Below are positions 15,875 to 24,620 of a stretch of DNA of 64,000 nucleotides, piece by piece. The notes under the pieces are model-generated. The model worked only from the letters and a program-made list of their open reading frames with translations, made no database searches and was not told the origin of the DNA. Position 1 is the stretch's first letter; every line of letters starts with the position of its first letter. The stretch comes from Roseburia sp. (GTDB taxonomy: Bacteria > Bacillota > Clostridia > Lachnospirales > Lachnospiraceae): contig JAMPIG010000003.1 in NCBI GenBank assembly GCA_023662875.1, forward strand, positions 1 to 64,000, read 5' to 3'. The position numbers were made by a program, and so were the translations under genes.

Positions 15875-16924
15875 TTATAAAGCTTCCTGCCAGATATCTC
15901 CCAGCGAACGGATAAAAGCGCTCAACTCCTCCGCCATTCCCTCCGCCTCGGGAATCCGGATATGTCCCGGCGTACCGCGGCCGTTTCGGGTATAGAGGAA
16001 ATGATGTACCCGGGGACTGTCGATCCTGCGGCACACCTGCTCGATCGCCTCGTCCCACGCGGCGTTATGGTTCAAAATCGTGGTGGTCAGGACGAACTGC
16101 GCCCCCGGGTACAGCTCCATCAGCTTCCCAATCCAATCCTGATACCGCGCCTTCCAGTTTTCCGCCTTTCCGCCGTCGGGATCCGCCGCCATGTAGTCCT
16201 CCGGATTCGCGTCATTCTGGCCGATGGCGATCACCGCCACATTGGGCCGCCAGGAGCGGAAATCCCATTCCTTGACCGGGCGGATCGCCGGGTTATACTC
16301 GATCTTATCGTAAATCGATTCCATCCCGATATAGTCCGGCCCGTGAAACCAACCCGTACCGTCCAGCAGCGCCGCCCCTCCCTGGGACGTAATATGCAGC
16401 TCCGCCTCCAACCGTCTTGCCGTTATCCAGGAGTAGGAATACCAGCTGTTGGAAAATTCGCCGTCGTGAACGGGATCCTCCTTCCCCGCATAATCCACCG
16501 CCTCGGATACCTCCCCGCAGGAGACGCTGTCGCCGAACACCTCGATTCTCCTCGCGGGCTTTTCCGGAAGCGTCAGGATTTCACCCTCCTCCAGCTCAAA
16601 GCCGTGAAAGGTAAAGTAGTGGCAGGCGTCCATCCGCTTAAACAGGAGAAGCTCATGCTCCCGCTCAGAAAGCCCTTTTCCGAGAGCATACCCGTGCTTT
16701 TCCCCGTCCTGAACCAGGAGAAGCTTCTTTTGCTCCCCGTCCAGAAGATAACCCAGGAAATTGGAGCCATAGCTTCTGTGATTGGTTACTTCTACCGAGA
16801 GCCCGCTCCCCTGAAATCGGATCTTGACCCAGCTTCCCGCAAAAATGAAAACGGGCGCTTTCCGGTCTTCCCAATCGATTCTGCCGCTGTACTGCAGTAG
16901 CTCATGATCCGGCTCGATTCTCAT
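15875..16924 (-). CDS. SGNH/GDSL hydrolase, CE2-like acetyl esterase
   Basis: 349 residues from the ATG at 16924, with GAGGGG eight bases upstream. There is no signal peptide. An N-terminal beta-sandwich region (about 1-110: SGRIDWEDR, FAGSWVKIRFQGSGL) precedes a SGNH domain with the nucleophile motif FGDSVSCGE (about 130-138), the oxyanion-hole Asn in AIGQNDANP, and the C-terminal His in TPGHIRIPEAEG. The two-domain layout is that of carbohydrate esterase family 2, which removes acetyl groups from sugars. Lack of an export signal suggests an intracellular substrate such as imported acetylated oligosaccharides. A leader element shared with glgB and an NlpC gene abuts the start. Confidence 0.85.
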   Translation of the reverse strand: MRIEPDHELLQYSGRIDWEDRKAPVFIFAGSWVKIRFQGSGLSVEVTNHRSYGSNFLGYLLDGEQKKLLLVQDGEKHGYALGKGLSEREHELLLFKRMDACHYFTFHGFELEEGEILTLPEKPARRIEVFGDSVSCGEVSEAVDYAGKEDPVHDGEFSNSWYSYSWITARRLEAELHITSQGGAALLDGTGWFHGPDYIGMESIYDKIEYNPAIRPVKEWDFRSWRPNVAVIAIGQNDANPEDYMAADPDGGKAENWKARYQDWIGKLMELYPGAQFVLTTTILNHNAAWDEAIEQVCRRIDSPRVHHFLYTRNGRGTPGHIRIPEAEGMAEELSAFIRSLGDIWQEAL

Positions 16925-16930
16925 CCTTAT

Positions 16931-16960
16931 ACCCCTCTTGCGCACCTTGGCGCGCATACC
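16931..16960 (-). promoter_or_regulatory. Shared leader element, copy 1 (upstream of esterase)
   Basis: On the minus strand GGTATGCGCGCC, a short gap, then GTGCGCAAGAGGGGT, ending seven bases before the esterase start. The same pattern precedes glgB (37421-37450) and the SH3b-NlpC gene (59176-59229). The outer TGCGC and GCGCA arms can pair. Confidence 0.5.
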
Positions 16961-17005
16961 AATAACCGTCTTGTCGTTCTTTTGCCCTTAGCCCCAGCCT
17001 TGGTC

Positions 17006-17674
17006 TTACTGCTCCTTCGCCGCGATCTCCGTCTTTGTCTTATAGATACTGTCGGAAGGGATAACCCCGCGCACCATGGACGTAGGATAAATATTCGAGT
17101 TCCGACCGATCACGGTTCCGGGATTCAGGACGCTGTTGCAGCCCACCTCTACGGAATCGCCCAGCATAGCCCCCATCTTTTTCAGCCCCGTCTCGATCCG
17201 GATCCCCTCTCCCTTTACAACTACAAGCGTCTTGTCGCTCTTTACGTTGGAGGTAATGGAGCCCGCCCCCATATGTGCCTTAAAGCCCAGCACGCTGTCG
17301 CCTACGTAATTATAATGCGGAACCTGCACCTTGTTAAACAGAACCACGTTCTTCAGCTCGGTGGAATTTCCCACCACCGCTCCCTTTCCGATGATCGCGT
17401 TGCCGCGGATAAAGGCGCAGTGACGGATCTCCGCCTCCTCGTCCACGATCAGCGGCCCGTTCAGGCAGGCCGTCGGCGCGACCCTGGCGCTCTTCGCGAC
17501 CCAGATATTCTCCCCTCTCTCCTCAAAGAGCTCCTTCGGCAGTCTCTTCCCCAATTCGATGATAAAATCATGAATCCTCGGAAGCGCCTCCCAGGGGTAG
17601 GTAAGCCCCTGAAAAAGCTCCGCCGCGATCGTCTCCTCCAGATTGTAAAGCTCTGTTACTTTTACCGTCGTCAT
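17006..17674 (-). CDS. Left-handed beta-helix acyltransferase (GlmU C-terminal-like)
   Basis: 222 residues, ATG after GGAGG. After an N-terminal helical cap (about 1-55) comes a run of hexapeptide repeats (VAKSARVAPTACLNGPLIVDEEAEIRH..., AFIRGNAIIGKGAVVGNSTE, DSVEVGCNSVLNPGTVIGR), the left-handed beta-helix of the LpxA/GlmU superfamily. HYNYVGDSVLG resembles the GlmU acetyltransferase active-site segment. There is no nucleotidyltransferase domain, so it is not a full GlmU, although such proteins are often labelled UDP-N-acetylglucosamine pyrophosphorylase-related. The likely role is acetyl or nucleotide-sugar transfer; the substrate is uncertain. Confidence 0.83.
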   Translation of the reverse strand: MTTVKVTELYNLEETIAAELFQGLTYPWEALPRIHDFIIELGKRLPKELFEERGENIWVAKSARVAPTACLNGPLIVDEEAEIRHCAFIRGNAIIGKGAVVGNSTELKNVVLFNKVQVPHYNYVGDSVLGFKAHMGAGSITSNVKSDKTLVVVKGEGIRIETGLKKMGAMLGDSVEVGCNSVLNPGTVIGRNSNIYPTSMVRGVIPSDSIYKTKTEIAAKEQ

Positions 17675-17812
17675 GTTTTAATTCCTCCATCCTTATTCTG
17701 TTTTGGCTCCTGCCTGCTCTCCCCATTCCACGGTATATCTTTCCTTCATAGCATATTGCATCTGCCTTACCTCCACATAGTATTCCTATTCCCGAAAGTC
17801 AAATTTTTTTCA

Positions 17813-17884
17813 TTTTTCGGTAATAGACATCCCGGCGAAGCTATAAACGCAGAGTTTGTCTGCAAAAGAGATTTCCGAAAAAAA
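17813..17884 (-). terminator. Composite hairpin after the GNAT gene
   Basis: TTTTCGG (17814-17820) pairs with CCGAAAA near 17875-17881 as an outer stem, with an inner hairpin GCAGA/TCTGC at about 17849-17863. On the minus strand the outer stem is followed by a T-rich stretch. It overlaps the last codons of the GNAT gene. Confidence 0.5.
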
Positions 17885-18337
17885 TCACCTGTGAACATAC
17901 ATCCTCGTCATCTCCGGCTCGCCGTCCCCCTGCGCCATGCATAAAAACTCCCAGCCGTACCGCTCATAAAAGCCAACGTGATCCGTAACCAGATAAACCG
18001 GCGTTATACTCTTTGATCTTAAATCCTCTACCGCCATATCCAGCAGGCACCCCGCGATTCCCTTACAGCGGTATTCCTCCTCCGTATATACCGCGCAGAT
18101 ATTCGGCGTGAGATCCTTTCTGTCATGAAAATCGTTTTCAATAACACCCAGCCCGCCGATAATGCTCTCCCCTTTCAGGCACAGATACCAGCCCAGCTCC
18201 GTCTCCTGGCAGAGATAGGCCTCCATGCACTCCAGATAAGCCTCCTTCGGCACTCCCCATTTCCGGTAAAACCACTCGGCGGCCTCATCCTTCCTTTCCG
18301 GTATTTCTCTTAAGGTGTAATAATTGTATTCGCTCAT
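17885..18337 (-). CDS. GNAT family N-acetyltransferase
   Basis: 150 residues. The GNAT core is recognisable: GWYLCLKGESIIGGLGVIEN (beta strands), an acetyl-CoA loop in EEEYRCKGIAGCLLDMAVEDL (Q/RxxGxA-like RCKGIA at about 94-99), and the C-terminal VGFYERYGWEFLC signature. The substrate cannot be predicted. It starts one base after the stop of the HAD phosphatase gene, so the two are translationally coupled. Confidence 0.85.
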   Translation of the reverse strand: MSEYNYYTLREIPERKDEAAEWFYRKWGVPKEAYLECMEAYLCQETELGWYLCLKGESIIGGLGVIENDFHDRKDLTPNICAVYTEEEYRCKGIAGCLLDMAVEDLRSKSITPVYLVTDHVGFYERYGWEFLCMAQGDGEPEMTRMYVHR

Positions 18338-18338
18338 G

Positions 18339-19160
18339 CTATCTCCGTAAAACCCGGGCCTCCAGCCACCTCGCCACCCCGTCCTCGTTATTCTCCCCGA
18401 TGATTCCGGTCGCCATTTTCTTTAATTCATCCATCGCGTTTCCGGTCGCGTAGGCTTCGTCCGCCATGCGAAACATGGGAATATCATTTATCGAATCCCC
18501 GAATACGACTACCCTTTCGCAGCCGCACAGCCGTTTTACTCTCTGAATGGCCGTGGCCTTCGTCGCATTCCCCGGACATAGCTCCAACCAATATTCCGGC
18601 CGGTATTTATCCTGTTGAAAAACACAGTTGATTCCTTCGATTTGCCTGACCCGCTCGTAGAGAAGCTGTAATTCCTCTCTCGGCGCGATAAAGGTAAAAT
18701 AGCAGGTTTTTCCCTCGTACAGCTCTTCTTCCGTATCCACCATCCGGATACGCCTGTCTGTGGAGTGATTCCGCAGATAGTCCTGAAAGCCCTCGTTCCC
18801 TCTTCCGGCCAGGCACAGCTTTACCTCCTCCGAGCCGAAATAGGCCGTCGCAAATCCGGGAACGTCAACCCCCGCCAGGGCCTGCCTTATGTACCGCAGC
18901 TCCTCTCCAAACATCGCGATCTCCAGTTCTTCCCCGGACTGCGGGTCGGCCAGAATCGCCCCGTTGCGAATAATGACCGGCAGTCGGAAGGAAACGTCTT
19001 TTGTGATCGCGGAAGCGGAACGGAGCGACCTTGCGGTTGCGTAAGTAATCGGAATCCCCCGAGCCAGCAGACGGTTCAAAATAGCGGCGCTTTCCGCTGA
19101 AACAGTCTTGTCATCCCGCATCAGGGTGCCGTCTAAGTCGGTAACATACAAGGTCTTCAT
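18339..19160 (-). CDS. Cof-type HAD-IIB phosphatase
   Basis: 273 residues from the ATG at 19160 (AGGTG upstream). HAD motifs are in order: motif I YVTDLDGTLMRDD at the N-terminus (catalytic Asp pair DLDGT), motif II around YATARS, motif III Lys in TKATAIQR, and motif IV VVFGDSINDIPMF. The large type IIB cap lies between II and III. Cof-type enzymes dephosphorylate sugar phosphates, flavin precursors or similar; this one cannot be assigned further. It is coupled to the downstream GNAT gene. Confidence 0.9.
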   Translation of the reverse strand: MKTLYVTDLDGTLMRDDKTVSAESAAILNRLLARGIPITYATARSLRSASAITKDVSFRLPVIIRNGAILADPQSGEELEIAMFGEELRYIRQALAGVDVPGFATAYFGSEEVKLCLAGRGNEGFQDYLRNHSTDRRIRMVDTEEELYEGKTCYFTFIAPREELQLLYERVRQIEGINCVFQQDKYRPEYWLELCPGNATKATAIQRVKRLCGCERVVVFGDSINDIPMFRMADEAYATGNAMDELKKMATGIIGENNEDGVARWLEARVLRR

Positions 19161-19186
19161 ATCTCGCACCTGCTTATCAGTTTCTA

Positions 19187-19837
19187 TTACAAAGTGAAAA
19201 TATAGTTACAAACATCTGACAGAGTTTCGCCTATATACACGCTGGGATAACTTCTAAACTCATCCCTTTTGGTCGTTCCGGTCAGTACCGCGGCGAATGG
19301 AACCTTTGCGTTTTCAGCTGTCTTAGCGTCAACCAGACTGTCTCCGACATACAGTGCCTCATCCCTCCGGATTCCCAGATGCTCAATCGTCCAAAGCAAT
19401 CCTTCCGGATCCGGTTTCTCTGTTTTTACATCCTCCGCCCCAACAATAATGTCAATCAGCTCATTTGCATTGAATTTACTTAAGATCTGCTCCATTCTAT
19501 AGTGAAATTTTGTTGTAACAATCGCTGTCTTATATCCTTTCGCCCTCAGCTTTTGCAAAATTTCTTCGACTCCTGCATAAAGCTCGGTATTCGCAACCAT
19601 AACACGATCGGCTTTTTCCTGAAACAGCCTTCTGAATTGCTCCGCCTCGTCTGAATTACGATTCGACGTTAGTTCAAAGCAGGTCTCCGTTAAAGATAAT
19701 CCGATTGTCTTTTTGATATCCGCAATATCCGGGGACACATACCCCAGTTTTTCCAAAGCATAATTTATACTTAAAACGATACCGTTTGTAGAATCTCCCA
19801 ATGTATAATCAAAATCGAAAATGACTGCTTTTAGCAT
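19187..19837 (-). CDS. HAD family hydrolase, phosphoglycolate phosphatase-like
   Basis: 216 residues, ATG after GGAGGT. HAD type IA motifs: FDFDYTLGDS at the N-terminus (note DYT in place of the usual DGT), AIVTTKFHYR (motif II Thr), EKPDPEGL (motif III Lys) and YVGDSLVDAKTAENA (motif IV). A helical cap lies at about 15-80. The family hydrolyses small phosphomonoesters such as phosphoglycolate or nucleotides. It lies 26 bp upstream of the Cof-type HAD gene on the same strand. Confidence 0.88.
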   Translation of the reverse strand: MLKAVIFDFDYTLGDSTNGIVLSINYALEKLGYVSPDIADIKKTIGLSLTETCFELTSNRNSDEAEQFRRLFQEKADRVMVANTELYAGVEEILQKLRAKGYKTAIVTTKFHYRMEQILSKFNANELIDIIVGAEDVKTEKPDPEGLLWTIEHLGIRRDEALYVGDSLVDAKTAENAKVPFAAVLTGTTKRDEFRSYPSVYIGETLSDVCNYIFTL

Positions 19838-19872
19838 ATAGATACCTCCATATATGGGAATTAAGCAAATTT

Positions 19873-20388
19873 TTACGACTTGTTCTCAATCCAATACCGT
19901 TGTTCAATTACGCCGTCTACCACTACTTCGTTTTCCAATACGCCCCCGTTGTTGACAATACTCTTTGCCGATCCGACATTATCCTTATCACACACCATGA
20001 GAACCCTGTCGATCCCCAGCTTCCTGCATTCCTCAAGCGCAAGATGAATCATGGCCGTCGCAATTCCTTTTCTTCTCTCAGACGGAACGACGCCGTCCCC
20101 AATATGCCCTCCGTTCAAAAGAAGCGATTCGTTCAGAAAATGCCGGATATCGACAGCCCCAACCATAATATTTCTATCGCAGTCCAGACAGAAAAAAGTG
20201 GAACTCGGGACAAGCCCATCGCCCGCCTCTTTTCCCTCAATACTTGCGCAATAGCTTTCAAAATCATGATAATCCGCCTTGCGGATTGCATAGGGCACAA
20301 TTTTTTCTCCCGCGCCGTACCACTCCTCCAGCATGGCGCATATCTGTTTTTTGTATTCTAAACTCGCCTTTACAAGCTTTAAATTCAT
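19873..20388 (-). CDS. GNAT family N-acetyltransferase
   Basis: 171 residues. GNAT fold signatures are present: NIMVGAVDIRHFLNESLLLNGGHIGDGVVPSERRKGIATAMIHLALEE, where RRKGIA is the acetyl-CoA pyrophosphate loop (about 117-122), and CDKDNVGSAKSIVNNGG near the C-terminus, typical of the YdfB/acetyl-CoA branch. The start codon overlaps the stop of topB by 4 bp. It is not related closely to the other GNAT in this cluster. Substrate unknown. Confidence 0.86.
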   Translation of the reverse strand: MNLKLVKASLEYKKQICAMLEEWYGAGEKIVPYAIRKADYHDFESYCASIEGKEAGDGLVPSSTFFCLDCDRNIMVGAVDIRHFLNESLLLNGGHIGDGVVPSERRKGIATAMIHLALEECRKLGIDRVLMVCDKDNVGSAKSIVNNGGVLENEVVVDGVIEQRYWIENKS

Positions 20389-22475
20389 TTTTGCCGTCCG
20401 CTCCCGTAATTTGCCGCCGCCGCATCAAACCGCCCTCGCAGCAGCCTCTGATTATTCAGCCCCTTTACATACTCCGTCCTGCGGCCAACAAACCCGGAAA
20501 GCTTCGCCATATACTCCTCCGAGGTAATCGTCCCGTCGGCCACCATCGTCAGCCCCTTCTCCCAGCTTGCCGTCAGAGCGGGATTTAACAGCGCCTTGAC
20601 CGAATTATCCACCACATCATAAATCATCTCGCCCATCAGGGTCGGCGTCAGAACCTGATTCTTCGCGTTCAGCGCCAGATACTCGATACTCACAAGCTTT
20701 TTCAGAATCTCGGCCCGGGTGGCGCTGGTGCCGATCCCGCTCCCCTTGATCTGCGCCCGCAGATCCTCCTCCTCGATAAACTGACCGGCGTTCTCCATGG
20801 TCAGAATAATACTGCCGGAGGTATAACGCTTGGGCGGCGAGGTCTCTCCCTCCTTGATCTCGTAACCTTCCATCTCCAGCCGGTCACCCTTTTTCAGCGT
20901 CGTCAAAAGCTTCAGGAAGGCCGCGTCATCCCGGATTTCTTCCTCGTCCTCCGGCTCCTTCCCGCCGTTCTTTCCCGATTTATTTCCATCGTCCCCGGCG
21001 GAAGAAATCTCTTTCCCATCCTCTCCGACCGAAGAGGTTTCCTTCCCGCCGTCCTTTTTCCCCTGGAAGGCAACCTTGAGATACCCTTCCTCGGACAATA
21101 CCTTAAAGTTCGCGAAAAATTTCTCTGTTCCCACGCCGATACAAAGGGCGAACTTCCGATAAACCGCCGCCGGATAAAAGATACTGAGGAACCGGCGCAC
21201 AATCAGGTCGTAAACCTTTTGAGACAAGGGAGAAAGCCCTTTCAGGCTGCCCAGCCCCTGGCCGGTCGGGATGATCGCGTAGTGATCCGTGATCTGGCTG
21301 TCGTTGACATACTTTGTCTTCGCGATTCCCTTATAGCTCCCCTTCTCCAGAATCTCCGCTGCGAAAGCTGCCCCGGGACCGTAACCCTTAAGACCGCCGA
21401 TGTTTTTCTGGATTTCCTTCGCCACCGCCGTGGACAATACCCGGGCGTCCGTCCTGGGATAAGTCGTCAGCTTCTTCTCGTAAAGCTCCTGCGCAATGCT
21501 CAGCGTCTGATCCGGGCTGACCTTGAAATACCTGGAGCAGTCGTTCTGCAGCTCCGCCAGGTTGTACAGGAGAGGCGGATTCTTGTTCTCCTTCTTTTTC
21601 TCGACGCTCTCCAACAGCGCCTCCGCCAGGGCGTCTGCCTGCAGCCGGTCGATGAGAGCCTGGGCGTCCGCCCTCTCCCGGAAACCGTTCTCCTTATAAA
21701 GCCGGGGCGAAAGATACATGGACGACCCTTCCGCCGCCCTCCACTCCGCGGAAATCAGCTTATCCTGCAGTCGAAAGCTGCCGATCACCCGGTAAAAGGG
21801 CGTCTTCACAAAGGAGCGGATCTCCCGCTCCCGGTTCACAACGATCCCCAATACGCAGGTCATGACCCGCCCCACGGAAATCACCGCCCGATCCCGCTTT
21901 AAATACTCCTTTACCGTCCAGCCGTATTTCAGCGTCAGCGCCCGGGAAAAATTGATTCCCATCAGATAGTCCTCTTTCGCCCGCAGATAGGCGGCGCTGC
22001 TTAAGTTATCATACTCCCGCAGATCCTTTGCCTCCCGGATTCCCCGCAGGATTTCCTCTTCCGTCTGGGAATCGATCCAGACGCGGCGCCTCTCCTTACC
22101 AGTAACCCCGGACATCTGCTCCACCAGCCGGTATATGTACTCCCCTTCCCGCCCGGAGTCCGTGCAGACGTAGATCGTCGTGACGTCCGGCCGTCTCATC
22201 AGCGAGGTGACAATATTAAACTGCTTTCTGGAGCTCTCGATTACCTCATACCGAAACTCCTCCGGCAGAAAGGGAATCGTTTCAAAGCTCCACTTTTTAT
22301 ATTTGATATCATAGACCTCCGGATAGCTCATAGTGACTAGATGCCCCACGCACCAGGTAACGATCGCCTCCTGCGACTCCAGATAGCCGTCGCGGGACGT
22401 CGTATTGATTTTCAGGGCGTTGGCAAACTCCCTTGCCACGCTGGGCTTTTCCGCGATATATAAACTTTTTCCCAC
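20385..22475 (-). CDS. topB: Type IA DNA topoisomerase III
   Basis: 696 residues with a GTG start. The TOPRIM domain has LYIAEKPSVAREFA and TDSGREGE (about 105-112). The nicking tyrosine is Tyr339 in TTYPRTDARVLS, and further type IA signatures include ITDHYAIIPTG and GIGTSATRAEIL. The enzyme relaxes and decatenates DNA through a transient single-strand break. There are no C-terminal zinc ribbons, as usual for TopB. An odd low-complexity insert (about 490-535; GKETSSVGEDGKEISSAGDDG) splits the central part and looks like a repeat expansion. The ribosome binding site (AGTGAGG) lies inside the last unit of the 33-bp repeat array described next. Confidence 0.93.
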   Translation of the reverse strand: MGKSLYIAEKPSVAREFANALKINTTSRDGYLESQEAIVTWCVGHLVTMSYPEVYDIKYKKWSFETIPFLPEEFRYEVIESSRKQFNIVTSLMRRPDVTTIYVCTDSGREGEYIYRLVEQMSGVTGKERRRVWIDSQTEEEILRGIREAKDLREYDNLSSAAYLRAKEDYLMGINFSRALTLKYGWTVKEYLKRDRAVISVGRVMTCVLGIVVNREREIRSFVKTPFYRVIGSFRLQDKLISAEWRAAEGSSMYLSPRLYKENGFRERADAQALIDRLQADALAEALLESVEKKKENKNPPLLYNLAELQNDCSRYFKVSPDQTLSIAQELYEKKLTTYPRTDARVLSTAVAKEIQKNIGGLKGYGPGAAFAAEILEKGSYKGIAKTKYVNDSQITDHYAIIPTGQGLGSLKGLSPLSQKVYDLIVRRFLSIFYPAAVYRKFALCIGVGTEKFFANFKVLSEEGYLKVAFQGKKDGGKETSSVGEDGKEISSAGDDGNKSGKNGGKEPEDEEEIRDDAAFLKLLTTLKKGDRLEMEGYEIKEGETSPPKRYTSGSIILTMENAGQFIEEEDLRAQIKGSGIGTSATRAEILKKLVSIEYLALNAKNQVLTPTLMGEMIYDVVDNSVKALLNPALTASWEKGLTMVADGTITSEEYMAKLSGFVGRRTEYVKGLNNQRLLRGRFDAAAANYGSGRQK

Positions 22476-22482
22476 AGAGTAA

Positions 22483-22740
22483 CCTCACTTCTCAGACAGC
22501 ACTTTCCCGAACCGCTTCCTTTTTCCAGGCGGCATCTTTTCAAGCCGCCTTACTTCTTGGACTGCGTCTCCTCAAGCCGCTTTCCTTTCCCGGACTGCGT
22601 CTCCTCAAGCCGCTTTCCTTTCTCGGACAGCGTCTCCTCAAGCCACTTTCCTTTCCCGGACAGCGTCTCCTCAAGCCGCTTTCCTTTCCCGGACAGCGTC
22701 TCCTCAAGCCGCCTCACTTCTCGGACAGCATCTTCTCAAA
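22483..22740 (-). repeat. 33-bp tandem array copied from the 3' end of the GGDEF-EAL gene
   Basis: Eight units of 32-33 bp on the minus strand. Unit 1 (22740-22709) is the end of the GGDEF-EAL gene with its TGA. Units 2-5 are 33 bp and near-identical (CTTGAGGAGACGCWGTCC, then GGGAAAGGAAAGYGG). Unit 6 carries TAA. Units 7-8 are diverged, and unit 8 again ends GAGAAGTGAGG. Units 2-6 stay open in a frame analogous to the gene's last codons (RLEETLSGKGK repeated). Unit 1 is 32 bp, which shifts that frame behind the TGA. Confidence 0.88.
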
Positions 22741-24423
22741 CTCCTCCGGGGTCATAGGCGCGCCGAACAGATATCCCTGGATCACATTGCAGCCGACAGA
22801 GTGAAGGTACTGGTACAGCTGCTCGTCCTCCACGCCCTCCGCTACGGTATCCATTCCCAGAGACCTGGCGATCTGGATGACAGACTCCGTCACAGCCCTG
22901 GTAGAGGAATCCCCCGGCGCGGCATCCAGCAGCTTTTTATCTAATTTCAGGGTGTCGATGGGTAACTCTTTCAGGAAGGTCAAAGAGGACATCCCCGCGC
23001 CAAAATCGTCCAGCGAGATTCGAACGCCATAATTTTTCAACACCTTCAGCCTCTCCTCGATCTGCTCGATATCCCCTGCTTCCAGCTCTTCCCGGATCTC
23101 CAGCTCGATCTCCGCGGGCTTTACCTTATAACGGTTTAAAACCTCGACCAGAAGCTCTGCAAAGCTCTCCTGCTTATACTGCTGCGTCGAAATATTGATT
23201 GACAGGATCATCGGGAAGCCGAACTGCCTGCGCCATTTGGCATACTGGCTGACGCTCTCCTCCAAAACCCATTTTCCGATCGCGTCGATGGCTCCGCTTC
23301 TCTCCGCAGCCGGGATAAACTGATCCGGCCCCGGCATCCCATCCTTCCAGCGGATCAGCGCCTCCATTCCCCGCAGCCGCCGATTTCCAGCATAATACTG
23401 CGGCTGATAGCGCAGAGAAAACTCCCCCTGGAAAATTGCCTCCTGCAGCCGGTTTTCCAGCGCGACGGCGTTTTTATATTCCTTCAGTGCCTCCAGGTCA
23501 AAATATTGCAGACCGTTCTTTCCCCTGCGTTTACAGCGGTACACCGCGCTCTCCGCCCGATTCAGCAGCTCCTCCGCGGAATCCGCGGCCTCCGGATACT
23601 CCGCCACGCCTATGCTGACCGTAATCCGAATCTTCCGTCCCTCCTCATCCCGGAAGGGGCCCTGCGTCCTTTGCCAGATCTTACGGTAGAGAGCGTCGAC
23701 GCTCCCGTCGCCGTAAGGCTCATAAACCGCCAGGCAGAACACATCGCCCTGCAGATGGCAGCCGATCACATGCTGCCCGCAGAGCTCTTTCAGAAAGTCT
23801 CCGAACTGGCTGAGCAGCGTATCGCCGGATGCCGCCCCCGCTCCGTCCCGAACCTTCCGGAATTCGTCGATATCGATCATCATAACGCTCAACGGACAAT
23901 TCGCGGCGGAGGCGTTTTCCACATACTCCTCCAACAGCTGCAGAAAGCGCCCCCGGTTATACAGTCCCGTCAGGCTGTCATAATAAGCCAGATAGGACAA
24001 TTCGTCGTTCCGGGTTCGCTCCCCGGTAATATTCCGGATGTACAGGATCTTATCGACGGGAGCCCCCTCCCTGTCATAAGACGCCTTTCCCGTAAAACGC
24101 AGCCACCGGTCGCCGCCCTTCAGCCTGCACTCCAACACCGCGGACTCCTCCCCCTGCTTTTCCAGAAAGAGCAGCTCCCGCAGAGACATCGCGGAGGTCT
24201 CATCCACCTCCTCAAGAATCCTGGTCAGATCGCTGGACTGCCGAATCTCAAAGTCAAAAAAGCTTTTCCAGGGTCCCAGGGAAAAGAACATTTTACTTTC
24301 AAAGGAGCAATAAAGAACCGCTTCCTCCGCCTCCTCGCAGACCCTCGCATACATTCTCTCCCGCTCCGTCAGCTTTTGGTTCATCGCCTTTAAAAGATCG
24401 ATTTGATAGTGCAATTCATTCAT
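22714..24423 (-). CDS. PAS-GGDEF(degenerate)-EAL cyclic-di-GMP phosphodiesterase
   Basis: 569 residues from the ATG at 24423 (GGAGG nine bases upstream). Layout: an N-terminal helix, a PAS-like domain (about 35-145), GGDEF (about 155-310) and EAL (about 320-565). The GGDEF signature reads QGDVF, so cyclase activity is unlikely, although it may still bind GTP. The EAL domain keeps MEALIRW, SINIS, the second Glu in IELEIREE, DDFGAG, KLDK and AEGVE. All expected metal- or substrate-binding positions are therefore present, and the protein should hydrolyse c-di-GMP. It has no membrane segment. The final codons have been duplicated downstream as a tandem array. Confidence 0.9.
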   Translation of the reverse strand: MNELHYQIDLLKAMNQKLTERERMYARVCEEAEEAVLYCSFESKMFFSLGPWKSFFDFEIRQSSDLTRILEEVDETSAMSLRELLFLEKQGEESAVLECRLKGGDRWLRFTGKASYDREGAPVDKILYIRNITGERTRNDELSYLAYYDSLTGLYNRGRFLQLLEEYVENASAANCPLSVMMIDIDEFRKVRDGAGAASGDTLLSQFGDFLKELCGQHVIGCHLQGDVFCLAVYEPYGDGSVDALYRKIWQRTQGPFRDEEGRKIRITVSIGVAEYPEAADSAEELLNRAESAVYRCKRRGKNGLQYFDLEALKEYKNAVALENRLQEAIFQGEFSLRYQPQYYAGNRRLRGMEALIRWKDGMPGPDQFIPAAERSGAIDAIGKWVLEESVSQYAKWRRQFGFPMILSINISTQQYKQESFAELLVEVLNRYKVKPAEIELEIREELEAGDIEQIEERLKVLKNYGVRISLDDFGAGMSSLTFLKELPIDTLKLDKKLLDAAPGDSSTRAVTESVIQIARSLGMDTVAEGVEDEQLYQYLHSVGCNVIQGYLFGAPMTPEEFEKMLSEK

Positions 24424-24523
24424 GTAAATCATCCTCCATGGGTCTTCCGGCCCTAACCGTCTTATCTGTTTTCTCTTCGTATCCGGCCGGAACTCCTGAT
24501 CGCCCTGGCGATTTCCTTCCACG

Positions 24524-24603
24524 TTCGGTCGGACTTTCCAACCGAACTTTATCGGTTTCCCGCGCTTTCGACCAGACTTTCCGACCGACCTTTACCGGTT
24601 TCC
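24524..24603. repeat. Imperfect direct repeat, period about 43 bp
   Basis: Two copies of a GGACTTTCCNACCGAMCTTTAYCGGTTTCC-like stretch (GACTTTCC at 24532 and 24575) lie in the gap between asd and the GGDEF-EAL gene. No gene or terminator is evident here. Confidence 0.6.
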
Positions 24604-24620
24604 TTTCGCACCTGCCAGCC

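Noticed and set aside
22483..22740. CRISPR array
   Set aside because: Units are directly adjacent with no unique spacers and derive from a gene end.
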